From: Zygnema circumcarinatum
Lineage: Eukaryota > Streptophyta > Zygnematophyceae > Zygnematales > Zygnemataceae
Direction: 5' to 3'
NCBI GenBank assembly: GCA_037447605.1
Contig: CM074820.1
Span: forward strand, 140,471-174,626
DNA: 34,156 nucleotides
Shown: in pieces, positions 11,601 through 30,079 of the stretch
How the letters are laid out: every line of letters begins with the position of its first letter
Position numbering within the stretch: position 1 is the first letter of the stretch
Translations under genes and position numbers: made by a program
Notes under the pieces: model-generated
Seen by the model: only the letters and a program-made list of their open reading frames with translations
What the model was told of the DNA's origin: nothing
Databases searched by the model: none

Positions 11601-13316
11601 AGAAAGAGGACAGAAGAGAGAGATAAGAAGGAGAGAAAGAAACAAGAAGAGAGTGGATTGGTAGAACTCAGTAAAATGCCCTGTAAAACTTACCCATGCA
11701 TATGGCAGATTCGTTATTGTCGTAAATGCAGGAAGCAGCCTGTTCAGCGGCCAAACAAGCACTAGAAATTTCTCATTTCACACTCAAAACATCAAGATTG
11801 CTTCAAGTTTTGCAAACTTGCTCCTTTCTCAAGCACTATTCAGGTTTTACTAATGTACTCACTCTCAAGTACTCGCAGAAGTACAGCAATAAATGATGAA
11901 TACAGCTGACACTGAATGCGAGAAGAATTAGCATGTAAGGGTCCTACCTGTAGCCTAGGTCTAAAGCATGGCGGAGCAACTCCCCCTTGTAATTGGGAAC
12001 AAGCTCAATTCCTTCTAATTTTGGATTCAGCACTGGGTCCTTGGGTACAAATTGGCGGCTCTGTTCAATCAGCACGTGGGCTGACAAAAGACCTCCAAGC
12101 GCTCTTATGGATGCCTCGAATACATTTCTGCGAAGAGCCATTCAAACTGCAGTGCTTCATCCCAGACACGCTCCTCCCTCTCTCGCTCTCTCCCGTTCAC
12201 CCTCGTGTGTCCGCCGTATGCACGTTCAAACATACATCTACCTTCGAGAAAAACTACGAATGCGAGCGTGCAGAAAATGAAGTTAAATATTTTTTTGATC
12301 CTATACAAAGTGATGTGCGCATTGCATTGTTTTCAAGGGATCGAAATACTGGTATGTCTTGATTTCTTTCCTTTCTCTCCCCTATTCCCCATTCAGATCT
12401 GTTCTCTCCACCGACATCCTCTCGTCGCCACTCCTCTTACTCACATGCGAATGTCGAGATCGAACGTGAGGTTGTGCCGCAACCATTCAACTGCCCGGTT
12501 GAACTCGGTGGCGTTTCCCATGACCTGCCCAAGGTCAAGCTGTCGCGATTCCTCAAATGTACAAATTGAGGATGCAGGACTTGTTCGATAACTGCCTTTT
12601 AGCATATTTGACTAACCATTTCAATCAGCATGACAACATTGCCTACTGGACACCATGCACAAAAGACAATCGGAGGAATGGCAGAGTTTCATAAAAATCT
12701 CACCAAAAGTGTGTCAAGAGAATCTATCAGAGTCATTGGCATGCCCCCGTACGTATTGATTCCAGTACAGCTGTAAAAATGCAGCCGCCAATTTTGATCA
12801 GCTTCATGCCAGAAATACTAATTGGCTCCTTACTAATTCCCAGCAATCAAAATGTTCACAAAAGACTCGAAAAGTCTCTACTTGCGTATGGACAGTGATG
12901 AAGCAGGCCTCTTTACCTGAGAGGGCGAAGTTCATCCATTGGGAAAGCACGTTCTATGAAGCCATTGTACGCATGTGAAAACATTTCCTCCACTTCCAAC
13001 CTGGCGGTCCACATTCCGACTCACGACCGAGTGATCAACACAGACTGATGAGGGATCACTTTGCCCATGATGAATGTAAGGGAGGGGGAGGAAAGAGACG
13101 GAATTGCTTTGATCTCATAGAGTTGTTGCTGCTGCTTTACCTGGACTTCTCCACCTCCTGCTGGGTCCACTTTTGTCCTAGGACAGCGTCAGAGTCTGGC
13201 TCCCCCTCCAGAGGCGAAGGCATGCTGCAGAGCGCGGCCACGGCGAGCAGCAGGGCGAGGCCGCGCAGCGCCACCTCGTGCAGCCTCCTGCCCGGCGGCC
13301 ATGAGAGCGCATCCAT
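5682..13316 (-). CDS. EDEM3: EDEM3-like ER degradation-enhancing alpha-mannosidase (GH47 + PA domain), 19 exons
   Basis: Exons, 5' to 3' on the minus strand: 13316-13141, 13000-12917, 12770-12704, 12524-12445, 12127-11948, 11739-11694, 11471-11352, 11157-11073, 10796-10741, 10535-10476, 10193-10056, 9652-9534, 9281-9224, 9047-8975, 8654-8570, 8426-7693, 7296-7040, 6664-6119, 5972-5682. All junctions are GT-AG and in phase, giving about 1084 aa. A hydrophobic signal peptide ([10 protein letters not shown]) opens the protein. The GH47 domain spans about residues 50-510 and keeps all three acidic catalytic positions: E140 in NVFEASIR, D294 in GIDSFYEY and E413 in [21 protein letters not shown] and SLQAFWPG are also typical. 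After a ~240-residue poorly conserved linker comes a PA domain (about 735-850; [21 protein letters not shown]), then an acidic Ser-rich tail. Known role: trimming mannose from misfolded glycoproteins in the ER for ERAD. An in-frame upstream ATG exists, but the chosen one gives a clean signal peptide. Confidence 0.93.
6956..7030 (-). repeat. GA/GT simple repeats in mannosidase intron 17
   Basis: A GT dinucleotide run (about 6955-6972) is followed by a GA-rich run. On the sense strand of the mannosidase this is a CT/CA tract directly after the donor of the exon ending at 7040. Confidence 0.85.
7440..7680 (-). repeat. GA-rich low-complexity tract in mannosidase intron 16
   Basis: About 240 bp of GA/GGA-rich sequence on the plus strand, which is CT-rich on the gene's sense strand. 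It fills most of the intron between exons 7693-8426 and 7040-7296, immediately downstream of the donor. Long open frames across it are low-complexity artefacts. Confidence 0.85.
8718..8766. repeat. Perfect 20-bp inverted repeat with 9-nt loop (hairpin) in an intron
   Basis: The left arm 8718-8737 (ACGTCTATGTATGTGTTCGG) is the exact reverse complement of the right arm 8747-8766, with a nine-base spacer. It lies in the mannosidase intron between exons 9047-8975 and 8654-8570. It could be a foldback element remnant, a small-RNA hairpin or a splicing-related structure. It is short for a plant pre-miRNA. No flanking target-site duplication is obvious. Confidence 0.9.
10271..10326. repeat. Two tandem copies of a 28-bp unit in a mannosidase intron
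   Basis: The unit (GATAAGGAGGATAAGGAGG followed by T6 and GA) occurs twice head to tail in the intron between exons 10535-10476 and 10193-10056. Each unit itself contains a repeated GATAAGGAG core. Confidence 0.9.
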
Positions 13317-13637
13317 GGCGCCTGAACGCGCTCCCTTGGAGAGCGCGGCCTGGCGTCCTCTCTCCCGCTTCAAGTCTCCATGCTCGCAGCTGCGCCCAAC
13401 GCTTAACGGTAACTTTGCGCACGGAACGGTGCGGTGCTTCCACGCGGTTGCCGCACACCGCAAGTGCTGAACCATCTGCCACCTCAACATCTAGTCAGCA
13501 CAAATCCAATCAGATTACGCCACGTATAACGAGTGAGTGCCACGTAGTCCTATACAGTTTGCTGGGAAAAACCCGCACGACGACCCCTGAAAGGCATTTC
13601 ATGAGCTCACAGACCAGGAAGGAAAGCTTTTGGAGCC
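13317..13637. promoter_or_regulatory. Shared head-to-head promoter of mannosidase and plastid protein gene
   Basis: Only 321 bp separate the ATG of the mannosidase (minus strand, 13316) and the ATG of the plastid membrane protein (13638), so both promoters must overlap here. The region contains an exact ER-stress element and a directly repeated GCCACGTA motif (13519-13526 and 13539-13546), spaced 20 bp start to start. If the start choices are wrong by an exon, the shared region would be shorter. Confidence 0.65.
13506..13524 (+). promoter_or_regulatory. ER stress response element (ERSE), CCAAT-N9-CCACG
   Basis: CCAAT at 13506-13510, nine bases, then CCACG at 13520-13524 match the ERSE consensus exactly. 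In animals ERSE is bound by NF-Y with ATF6; in plants the equivalents are NF-Y and bZIP28. It lies about 190 bp upstream of the mannosidase ATG, in reverse orientation, and 114 bp upstream of the plastid gene. EDEM-type genes are well-known unfolded-protein-response targets, which makes this site credible. Confidence 0.65.
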
Positions 13638-14577
13638 ATGGCGGCAGTTCTGGCCAGCAGCTTGTCTCCCGTTCTCATTAATTCGCAGCCTTATACTGCT
13701 TATAATGTCACTCAGAAGCTTCAAAAACAGCAGACGAGGCTACTACGTCTGCCCGCTCAAAGAAACGCGCTGGCATTTCGGCTGAGCATAGCAAAGGTGG
13801 ATGGCGTCGTGGAGCCAACACTCTGTTCGTGTAGAAGCGACAGGAGCGCTGAGGCAGTAGATGCTGCGGAAAGCAACGCCGCGACCCATAGAAATCTGCT
13901 CTTGAGTTCGCCAGTTGTAGTACTTTCAAGCATTGGCGCAGCCGCAGTTGCAAGGGCTGAAGTGGGAGACTTTGAAGGGGCCCCTGTACCTGTGGATTCT
14001 TCAGACGCGGCCGTCAATATCGCCATTTCTGTGCTGCTCACATCTGCTTTTGTTGGCCTCATTGTGCTAACTGCAGGGGTAAGTCCCTATGGCTGCTTAC
14101 AACACTCGTATTTCTGGAGCTTTGGTTGTTCTCAATTGAACTGCACCCTTTTAGTGCTTTAGGGTTGTCATGTTTAGCAGAAATAAGCGTCAGCTGTGCA
14201 TATACTGCAGGTACTGAAGTTCGTAATGTGACTACAATTGGTTCAGCATTATATGGTGCTCACATCTCTAGAATGCATCCAGCTGCACTTCACTGCATTA
14301 GACTGCTGCCTGTATGCATCACGAAGAGGCAACTTCAGATTTTCAGGGCTCTTGATCATATCTCAGCAGGGCTTGGGTTTGAAGAGAAACGTTTAACCGT
14401 CGCACTGTTGTCGTAATTGGGCAGGTTATTTACTTGGCGTACACTGATTGGAGAGACAAGCGTGAATTGGAAGCGGAAGCAAACCCACCCACAATATCTG
14501 AGACAGAACCACCCAAGCCAAAGAAGGTTCGTCTTGGCCCCAAAGGCTTTGGTGGTGACATTGATCGAAGTAAATGA
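13638..14577 (+). CDS. Plastid-targeted single-pass membrane protein of unknown function
   Basis: Two exons, 13638-14078 and 14425-14577, join in phase 0 (LTAG | VIYLAY) and encode 197 aa. The start has a good context (GCCATGGCG). The first ~90 residues look like a plastid transit peptide: rich in Ser, Ala, Gln and Arg, with few acids early. Next come a hydrophobic stretch and a VARA-E site resembling a thylakoid processing peptidase cleavage site (AxA), then a short acidic stretch (EVGDFEGAP). One membrane helix follows (about residues 128-153), then a charged tail (YTDWRDKRELEAEA) ending in basic PKPKKVRLGPKGFGG. The layout suggests a lumenal N-terminus and stromal C-terminus in the thylakoid. 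I do not recognise the family. Confidence 0.8.
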
Positions 14578-15372
14578 AAGACCTGTGTTGAGGTCATGAA
14601 GCTGCTGCCCAGCAATATCGAGATTTGTGGCGATTGCCACTCAGTCCGACAGTTCATCTCGAATAAAGGAGTAGAGAGGGAGTTAGGGAAGACGACGAAG
14701 ACAGACAAAAGTTGGTGAAGGGAGTGGAGAAGTACGGAAGGGGAAAGGAAGAAATAGAGGAAGAGTTAGAGATTGGAGGGAGAAATTAAGGATTGCCGGG
14801 AGGTGAAATGAGTGGGACAAAGGAGAGAAGGAGATTGAGGAGAATATAATCATTTAAGGTTAGAGTTTGCAACAAGAGTCATACTCGGTTGGCTTGGGGA
14901 ATACCCTCTGGCCAGTCCCCCACAAAGACTATAGCATAACCCAGTTTTGATAGATTGTTCCATCCATTTCTCTCATGTGGACATCACCATTTTTCTGCAA
15001 AAAGAGAATCATATAGTTACTTGTACTTTATGCTGGCACTCTTATGACTTACATGTATTCCGAGACATACAATTGCAGAAACTGTACCGTATCCCTTGAA
15101 CTTGCACTGTCAGCTTTCCTTTTCTGCTAAAACAACCTATGCAGAGGCGTTAACCCTTACAACAATGGACCCTCCTCACCTTCGGCTACGCTTCATGTCT
15201 AGCTTTCGAGTGTGAATATATTAACGAAAGGCTCGAGCCTAACAATCTTACCATCTGCAACTGCAAATTAAAAATTTGTCCTACACTTGCGATGCCTTAC
15301 GTATCCAATTACACATACTCGGCCTACTCTTTATCCTTACATAGGCAAACCTAAGCAATAAATTAGGGCCAC
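14578..15372. other. Convergent intergenic region
   Basis: About 800 bp lie between the 3' ends of the plastid protein gene (+) and phytoene desaturase (-). The stretch 14670-14860 is rich in GA and AAG. The rest is AT-richer ordinary sequence with no supported exon. Confidence 0.5.
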
Positions 15373-19928
<4,556 letters not shown>

Positions 19929-20279
19929 CTAAAGGCGCCTCTGCAGCTGGAGGGCGGATGGGCCGCAGTCCCACGTGGCAGGGCAACTGCCCAAGGGCAG
20001 AAATAAAATGTTTCCGACGAATGAAAGCAGCCGTGAGCCGCTGGGCGCCACACGGTCATAAGTTTTTCGGCTGTAGGCACCGTTCAGGCTGCGTCGCGTG
20101 GCTGGACATCAGCCGTCGGATCGAAAGGAGGGGGTTGCGGCATGGATCCTCGCTTTTGAGTGGTCCACGTGGCGGACGAGTGGATGGCCACGTAGGCAGC
20201 TTTTCTTTGGCGGATGATGAAGGCTGGTTTTGGCCGTACGAACAACAACGGTACGGACTGTAGGTCGTTGGGCATGCCT

Positions 20280-20325
20280 CCATCCATGCCCATGCCCATG
20301 CCCATGCCGATGGTCATGCCCATGG
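20280..20325. repeat. CATGCC hexamer repeat
   Basis: Several CATGCC/CATGCCC-type units lie about 350-400 bp upstream of the cyclotransferase start. They create a Met/Pro dipeptide frame (MPMPMPMP) on the plus strand and a Met/Gly frame on the minus strand. I treat both as repeat artefacts. Confidence 0.8.
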
Positions 20326-20461
20326 TCAATTTCTCCACTGACTATGGAGATGGAGGCGATGGAGAAAATGGAGCCTTGGCATGCATGATCATGTGGATCA
20401 TATGATGGGGCCCTCATGAGGCTATGCGCATGGGTGAGGGGAGATGATCACATGATGGGCC

Positions 20462-20560
20462 TCCCATGAGGCCATGAGGCCATGGGGCCTTGGGGCCATG
20501 AGGCCATGGGGCCTTGGGGCCATGAGGCCATGGGGCCTTGGGGCCATGAGGCCATGCCCA
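20462..20560. repeat. 24-bp minisatellite, about three to four units
   Basis: The unit GGCCATGAGGCCATGGGG followed by CCTTGG is repeated head to tail, with degenerate GGCCATGAG pieces at both edges. It lies about 120-220 bp upstream of the cyclotransferase start. Each unit contains an NcoI-like CCATGG palindrome. Confidence 0.9.
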
Positions 20561-20675
20561 TGGGCATGGATGAGGGGAGGGAGGGGTGTGGAGGATCGTT
20601 GAGGCGATTGAAGCCTTAGAGCCTGAAGGGGGAGGACGGCGGGGAGGTGCCTGCTCTATGACATATGTATGATAT

Positions 20676-25012
<4,337 letters not shown>

Positions 25013-26030
25013 TTGCACAAATGGGCTCTGTTCTTCGGAAGCTTCTGAAGGGTCCCATGGGTTGGTTTCGGTTTGCAGTTCAGGGAAATATTGTAACTGA
25101 AAGGGCGTCAGATCGTTGTGATTAGTTCGTTTGCGGAATATGACTTGGGAAACAGCATTGTAAATGCGTCACCGCAGCGTCTATGTCGAGTTAGGAATGC
25201 GAATAGCCATGCAGGACAACTTCTATGGAAACGTTATGAAGTTTCGTAGGTTTGTTTCTCGTGTGGCTCAGTTTGCTTCAGAGCAGAATTAAGATTTTGG
25301 ACTTTCAACCTTTAGCTTTCGCGTTAAACCTATTTGAAATCAGAAATCGTACTGCTTATGAATCTGAACTTCAGTGAAAGACGATACTGCTTTCGATTCT
25401 CCCCACGTGTCAAAAGCGTGGTCGGCCCTCCTTCCTTTCCTCCAAACTCCTCTCATTATTATAATGGTGCTCACTCTTATCCTCTCCGTATCTCCCTCTC
25501 TCTTCACACCTTGGCGCTTGCCAGTCTTCCCCCTCCAATGATTTTCAGGATCCTACTAGCATTAAGCTTCATCCAAAAGAAGTAAGTCCTCTGCTACTGT
25601 ATAGAGCGAGCCTGGACAGAGTTGCGTGACTGATGTTGGGCAGATCGCCGAGGATCAAACAATCAAATTCCGAAACCGTTTCCCCAGCACAGCAGCAAAA
25701 AATGAGAAGCGATTGATGTTTTTGGAAAAAAGAATGGATGAAAAATAGTGTCAAAAACAAGTAAAAAAAAAACTCTACAACCTTATTTCTCTGCTGTGTG
25801 CCTAGTTTACGAAACAAATAACAACAAAAAAATCTTCATTTTTCTCCGTTTTAGTAGATTAAACCGAGTATTCTTGGTCTCGACTGAAAGCCTTCTTTCA
25901 TATCCCTTACATTCGGAATTCTTGCGGAAGTCACAGCCTGACCTTTCCCTAACATTTCCCAGTACGTAAACATTAAATCTAACAATGCACAACTAGAAAT
26001 TTCTTCAAAAAAGCTCTTTCCCTTTTATAT
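25013..26030. other. Convergent intergenic region
   Basis: About 1 kb lies between the 3' ends of the cyclotransferase (+) and the FAS1-like gene (-). It is AT-richer, with A-runs near 25760 and a CT-rich patch near 25490. No exon or RNA gene could be supported. Confidence 0.5.
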
Positions 26031-27430
26031 TCAATATCGTGCAAGCTCCTTTCTCGAAGAGCTCCTCGCTGCCAATATCCGCTTCTTCTCCTCCTCCCCC
26101 TCCTGCATCCTTTCAGCGAATCTCAAACCTGGCCACGCCTCCGAAATAATGCCCACAGAAATATCATCCGCCTGCAGCGCCCCCTCCGCGGGGCCCTCCT
26201 TCAAAAGCAGTAGAAGAGCCGCAAGCGCATCGGGAACAAGCACTTCCCTGGTTTCATATATTTCAATTTCAGCACTTTCAGTTCCATGTCCGCATGTCGC
26301 AGTCACAGTCACTTTCCTCATCTCCCCCATGAGCGCGTCCTGCAAGTTCTGGTCTCCCTCCGTGAAGGGAACACCCAATAGAGTGGAGGCGTGCGTGTCT
26401 TCCTCGTAAAAATCCTGCACACAAAGTCAGTCATCATCGCACAATTAGCACTATAAAATGACAGAGATAATTACAAAATCAGGAACTTAAGGGGAAATCA
26501 GCACAATCAACTGCAACCAAAACTGTGCAGAATACTAGAAACCCATCCATGCGTTTTTCGGAACTTACATTTTCCCCCAATTTCTCAAAAACCCAAAACT
26601 GTAAGCTTCAGGATATATAAAATAAAAAAGAAAAAAAAAACCCTTACCTCGAAGTTCCCGTTAGACCCCAAAATTTGGTTTTTCAGGATGTTTTTGAGCA
26701 CTCTGAAAGTCGCATTCGCAGACCGAAGAAGCGCCAAAAATTCTGGTTTTTGAATGAGGCGCTCGTAAGCTGAGTCCACAGGAGACAAGAGGATCGCCGA
26801 CGGCTGGTCGGCCAATAGGAGGTCGACACCTGTCGCCATCAGCAGCTTCCGCGTAGTCGAATGCGCGTCCCCCATCGCCCTCAGCGCGTTGTGAATTTTA
26901 ATTCTCATAAGGTCGCGGAGAGGAATGTTCTCCGCACACTCCCTGTCATCCTCTGCGTCGTCCCCCTCCTCCTCCCCTTCCTCCCCCTCCTCGCCAGGCT
27001 CCATGGCCTCCTCCGTCTCCCCTCCTTCCTCCGCTTCTTCTTCTTCCAATTCTTCATCCAATCCTGTTCCCATCTCTGTATCCCCTTCCATCCCCGATTC
27101 CGTTTCCGTTTCCGTTCCCATGTCCCCTCCTCCGTATTTCGGAGCGAGTCGGGCGAAAAACCGCAGGACGTGCCCGAGCGCGGACTGAACGGTGGCCGCC
27201 TCGCGGATGATGACATCATTCGCCCGCTCTGCATCACTGACATCATCGTCCTCGCTGACGTCATCGCGCGCTGCCACGACCCCCCCCCGCGCCTCCTGCT
27301 CGCGGAGGAGGGGATCAGAGCTCAGGATGGAAGTCTCAGAGAGGTCGGGAGGGGTCAGGGAGGAGACCGCACGGAGAGGGCACGCCAAGAAGAGCAGGAG
27401 AGGGAGGAGGGAGAGGCGGGAGGGAGCCAT
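26031..27430 (-). CDS. Secreted FAS1 (fasciclin)-like protein with acidic insert
   Basis: Exon 1 is 27430-26648 and exon 2 is 26414-26031. The GT-AG join is in phase 0 (NGNFE | DFYEE), giving 388 aa. A clear signal peptide (LSLLPLLLFLACPLRAVSS) starts the protein. Residues ~115-160 are strongly acidic (runs of E, G and D, with TETETE). The second half resembles one FAS1 domain: SAILLSPVDSAYERL fits the H1 box (usually TxFAPTDxAF), NATFRVLKNILKNQIL the YH region, and ATCGHGTESAEIEIYETREVLVPDAL the H2 end. FAS1 proteins are extracellular or cell-surface adhesion-type proteins. No GPI signal is visible at the basic C-terminus. The FAS1 assignment is from pattern only and divergent, so a novel secreted protein is the alternative. 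Confidence 0.7.
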
Positions 27431-27576
27431 GGCTGCGCGAGGGAGAGGGAGAGGTTGGAAGGGAGAGGGAGAGGGGGAGAGAGGGAGAGGGAGGGAGGGA
27501 GACAGGGGGAAGGCGAGGGCGCAAGGGAACGCAGCCTCCACATCGGGCCTTTCTGCTGACAAGTGGTCCGAGACTC

Positions 27577-27595
27577 CCAATGGCGGGACGCCACG
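27577..27595 (+). promoter_or_regulatory. ER stress response element (ERSE), CCAAT-N9-CCACG, overlapping a G-box
   Basis: CCAAT at 27577-27581, nine GC-rich bases, then CCACG at 27591-27595 match ERSE exactly. The last part continues as CCACGTGGGC, so the CACGTG G-box (27592-27597) overlaps it. It lies about 147 bp upstream of the FAS1-like start, in reverse orientation. A one-mismatch copy in the other orientation (CGTGG-N9-ATTGC) lies at 27613-27631. Confidence 0.6.
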
Positions 27596-27677
27596 TGGGC
27601 ACGAGCTGTACGCGTGGCGAGCCACTATTGCTCGGCGGGCCATGCGCCGTAATGACACCTGACAGGCGGTGGTCCAC

Positions 27678-28475
27678 CACGTGGCGCGCCTCGGCGGGTG
27701 CGGACAGAAAGGCGGGGAGCGGCCGCACGTGCGGGATTTGGGCACGAAAAATAAATTAAAAAAATTGAGAGCCGACAGAGGCTGAAGGAAATGGTTGAAC
27801 TGGGGTGGCGTTGAACTTGTGGACCTGCGTTCGCGGCTTCTGGAATAGTTCAACACCTTGGCTGGGAAATTTTCGCAGATGATAACTTCGAGGCTTGGAT
27901 CCACCATGGAGATAATCGCGGATCTGCGTAATCTGATCCGTCCGATTCGCATCCAATGGCTGTCACAGCACCGGACTCCGTGAGAGTCACAACTTCATCG
28001 ATTCCAACAATTTAGGCGACAGGCCAAATCTGTACGGCAAACCCATTTCCCAAAAGCTGGACAGGTCCGGAGCAAGTTCCACCTTGAACATGTCCGCCAG
28101 CAAATTTTGCTAAAAGCCAATTTCAAATGGATTTTGTTTCTGAAACTTCGCAATAGGTTTTGCCGTATTTTTTTGTGTCAAGTACCTCGGTAGTCCAATT
28201 ATGGCCGTCATCGATAAATCTAACCTCCGGTCGCCGCAGGATTCTGAACACGGAAATTCTCACCGAAAGGGCGGCAGAATTTTATTTGGCCTGAGATGGG
28301 GATCAATGGCGAGCTGCCACGTCAAGCTTGATTGATAAATTTTCGGATTGGTCGCAAAGTAAATACAAGAGGTTTACGGACCGATGAAATGAATCAAATC
28401 TCAATCGCGACACGTAGCCGCACGTGTGCATGACGCTCCAAGTGGATATGCCACGTAAGTTTCGCCGTTCACGTG
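27678..28475. promoter_or_regulatory. Cluster of CACGTG G-boxes
   Basis: Perfect CACGTG cores lie at 27678-27683 (in CCACGTGGC), 27726-27731, 28421-28426 and 28470-28475. Related CACGTA or CCACGT motifs lie at 28411-28416, 28317-28322 and 28451-28456. A one-mismatch ERSE (TCAAT-N9-CCACG) lies at 28303-28321. The left ones probably belong to the FAS1-like promoter. The right ones have no recognised gene beside them. Confidence 0.45.
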
Positions 28476-28614
28476 AGGGTCAGGTCAAGGTCGGTCAAGG
28501 ACCCGACAAATCGACATAATTCAGGTGTTCGTCACATGGAGCCGCCGTACGGATAGGCCTGGTCGGTGCGGGAGGGGCTGTGGCCGCGGGCGGAGGACGG
28601 GCGAGGGCCGCCAA

Positions 28615-28713
28615 AGGACATGGACATGGACATGGACATGGACATGGACATGGACATGGACATGGACATGGACATGGACATGGACATGGACATGGACATG
28701 GACATGGACATGG
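28615..28713. repeat. (GGACAT)n hexamer satellite, about 16 units
   Basis: About 98 bp of uninterrupted GGACAT units. It is open in several frames of both strands (Met-Asp, Trp-Thr, Gly-His, and Met-Ser or Val-His on the minus strand), so the associated open frames are weak evidence for genes. Confidence 0.97.
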
Positions 28714-28856
28714 TGGATGGATGCATGCACAGACACGCGCGGTCGGTCCATGGCGGTCAGCGGTGTGAACGAGGGAGGTCGGGACTCGCCGGGCACTCGG
28801 TCGGAGGCTTCGCAGGTGGGAACGGATCGGATCGACTGCCGCCGCTGGCAACAGGC

Positions 28857-29880
28857 GGAGGGGAGAGGCAGGCGGGAGCGGGTGGAGAGGGAGAGGGAGA
28901 ATGACAGGGAGAGGGAGAGGGACAGGGAGAGAGGGGAGGGAGGAGAGGTAGAGGAGAGAGAGAGGGGAGAAGAAGAGGCAGAAGAGGAAGAGGAAGGGCA
29001 GAATGAGTGGTAGAGGGAGCGGGAGAGGGGAGAGGAGAGAGGGAAGGGCGAAGGAGAGGCAGAGAAGGGCGAGGGAGAGGGAAGAGGAGAGGGGAGAAGG
29101 AGAGGCAGAGGAGGGAGAGGGAGAGGGGAGGAAGGGAGGTGAGAAGGTGAGGCAGAGACGGGCGAGGGAGAGGGGAGAGGAGGATGGGAGGGGAGGAGGA
29201 GAGGCAGAGGGAGAGGGGAGAGTAGAAAGGGAGGGAAGAAGAGAGGGCGCAGGAGAGGGGAGAGGAGAAGGAGAGGCAGAGAAGGGCGAGGGAGAGTGGG
29301 AAGAGTGGAGAGGGGAGAGGAGAAAGGGGGGGGAGGAGAAGAGGCAGAGAAGGGCGAGGGAGAGTGGGGAGGGGAGAGGAGGAGAGGAAGTGGAGGGAGA
29401 GGGAGTGGTGGCAGTGGAGGCTCGAGAGGAGGGAGGGAGACAGGGGATATGGAGGAGAGAGGGAGAGAGAGAGAGGGGAGGGAGTGGTGGCAGAGGAGGG
29501 AGAGGGAGAGGAGAGAGAGAAAGGAGGGGGTGGGGGGAGAGGGAGGGGAGGGGGGGAGGAGGAAGAGGGAGAGTAGCGGTATGAAGTGGAAGGGAGAGAG
29601 AGAGTGGGGAGTGGGAACGGGATAGAGAGAGTTAAGTGGTTGAGGAAGACGGATCGCGAGATTGCCGGAGTGAGGGAGGGAGAGGGGAGCGGGAGGAGGG
29701 AGGGAGCAGAGAGAGGACTGTGGGTGACAGGCGACTGGACGGGAGGATGGGAGAAACGGAGAAAGTGAGGGGGAGGGGGATGGGAGGCATAGGAGTCATG
29801 AGGGGATGAGAGAGGTAAGCGAGGGAGGGAGGGAGGGCGGGACTACGTGTGTGTGAGAGGCAATGGCGGGAGGACAAACT
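28857..29880 (+). repeat. Kilobase purine (GA/GGA) tract
   Basis: About 1 kb is almost pure A/G (GGGAGAGGGAGA, GGAGAGGCAGAG-like units with sparse C/T). Repeated 40-60 bp higher-order blocks (for example GGCAGAGAAGGGCGAGGGAGAG) recur at about 29057, 29276 and 29342. Predicted open frames here are only Glu/Gly/Arg low complexity. Such mirror-symmetric purine tracts can form triplex DNA. Confidence 0.9.
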
Positions 29881-30079
29881 CCGTGAGAGAGAGGCAAGAA
29901 GTGAGTGAGAGTGAGAATGGCATCATCATAGATGTCTTTGTCAAAGACTGCTTCCACCACTCAAGGAAAAATCATCACTTCTAAACACAGAAAAAAAATT
30001 ACATTTTCAATTTAAGCAGGTATTTTAAATTGTTCGGCGTGTTAAAATAATTTTAATAGATTAAGAACTGAAATTCCTG

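Noticed and set aside
12524-12704. Possible extra mannosidase exon
   Set aside because: Exons 12704-12770 and 12445-12524 already join in phase with the GH47 consensus (SLDTLL then VMGNATEF), leaving nothing missing.
20214-20405. Met-rich peptide (MPMPMPMP) suggesting a copper transporter N-terminus
   Set aside because: Copper transporters need three membrane helices with a MxxxM motif, none of which follow. It is explained by the CATGCC repeat.
28525-29013. Trp-Thr, Met-Asp and Gly-His repeat frames
   Set aside because: All are alternative readings of the same GGACAT hexamer array.
29003-29584. 193-residue Glu/Gly/Arg-rich frame
   Set aside because: Entirely inside the purine tract; no start context, no domain, and several frames are equally open.
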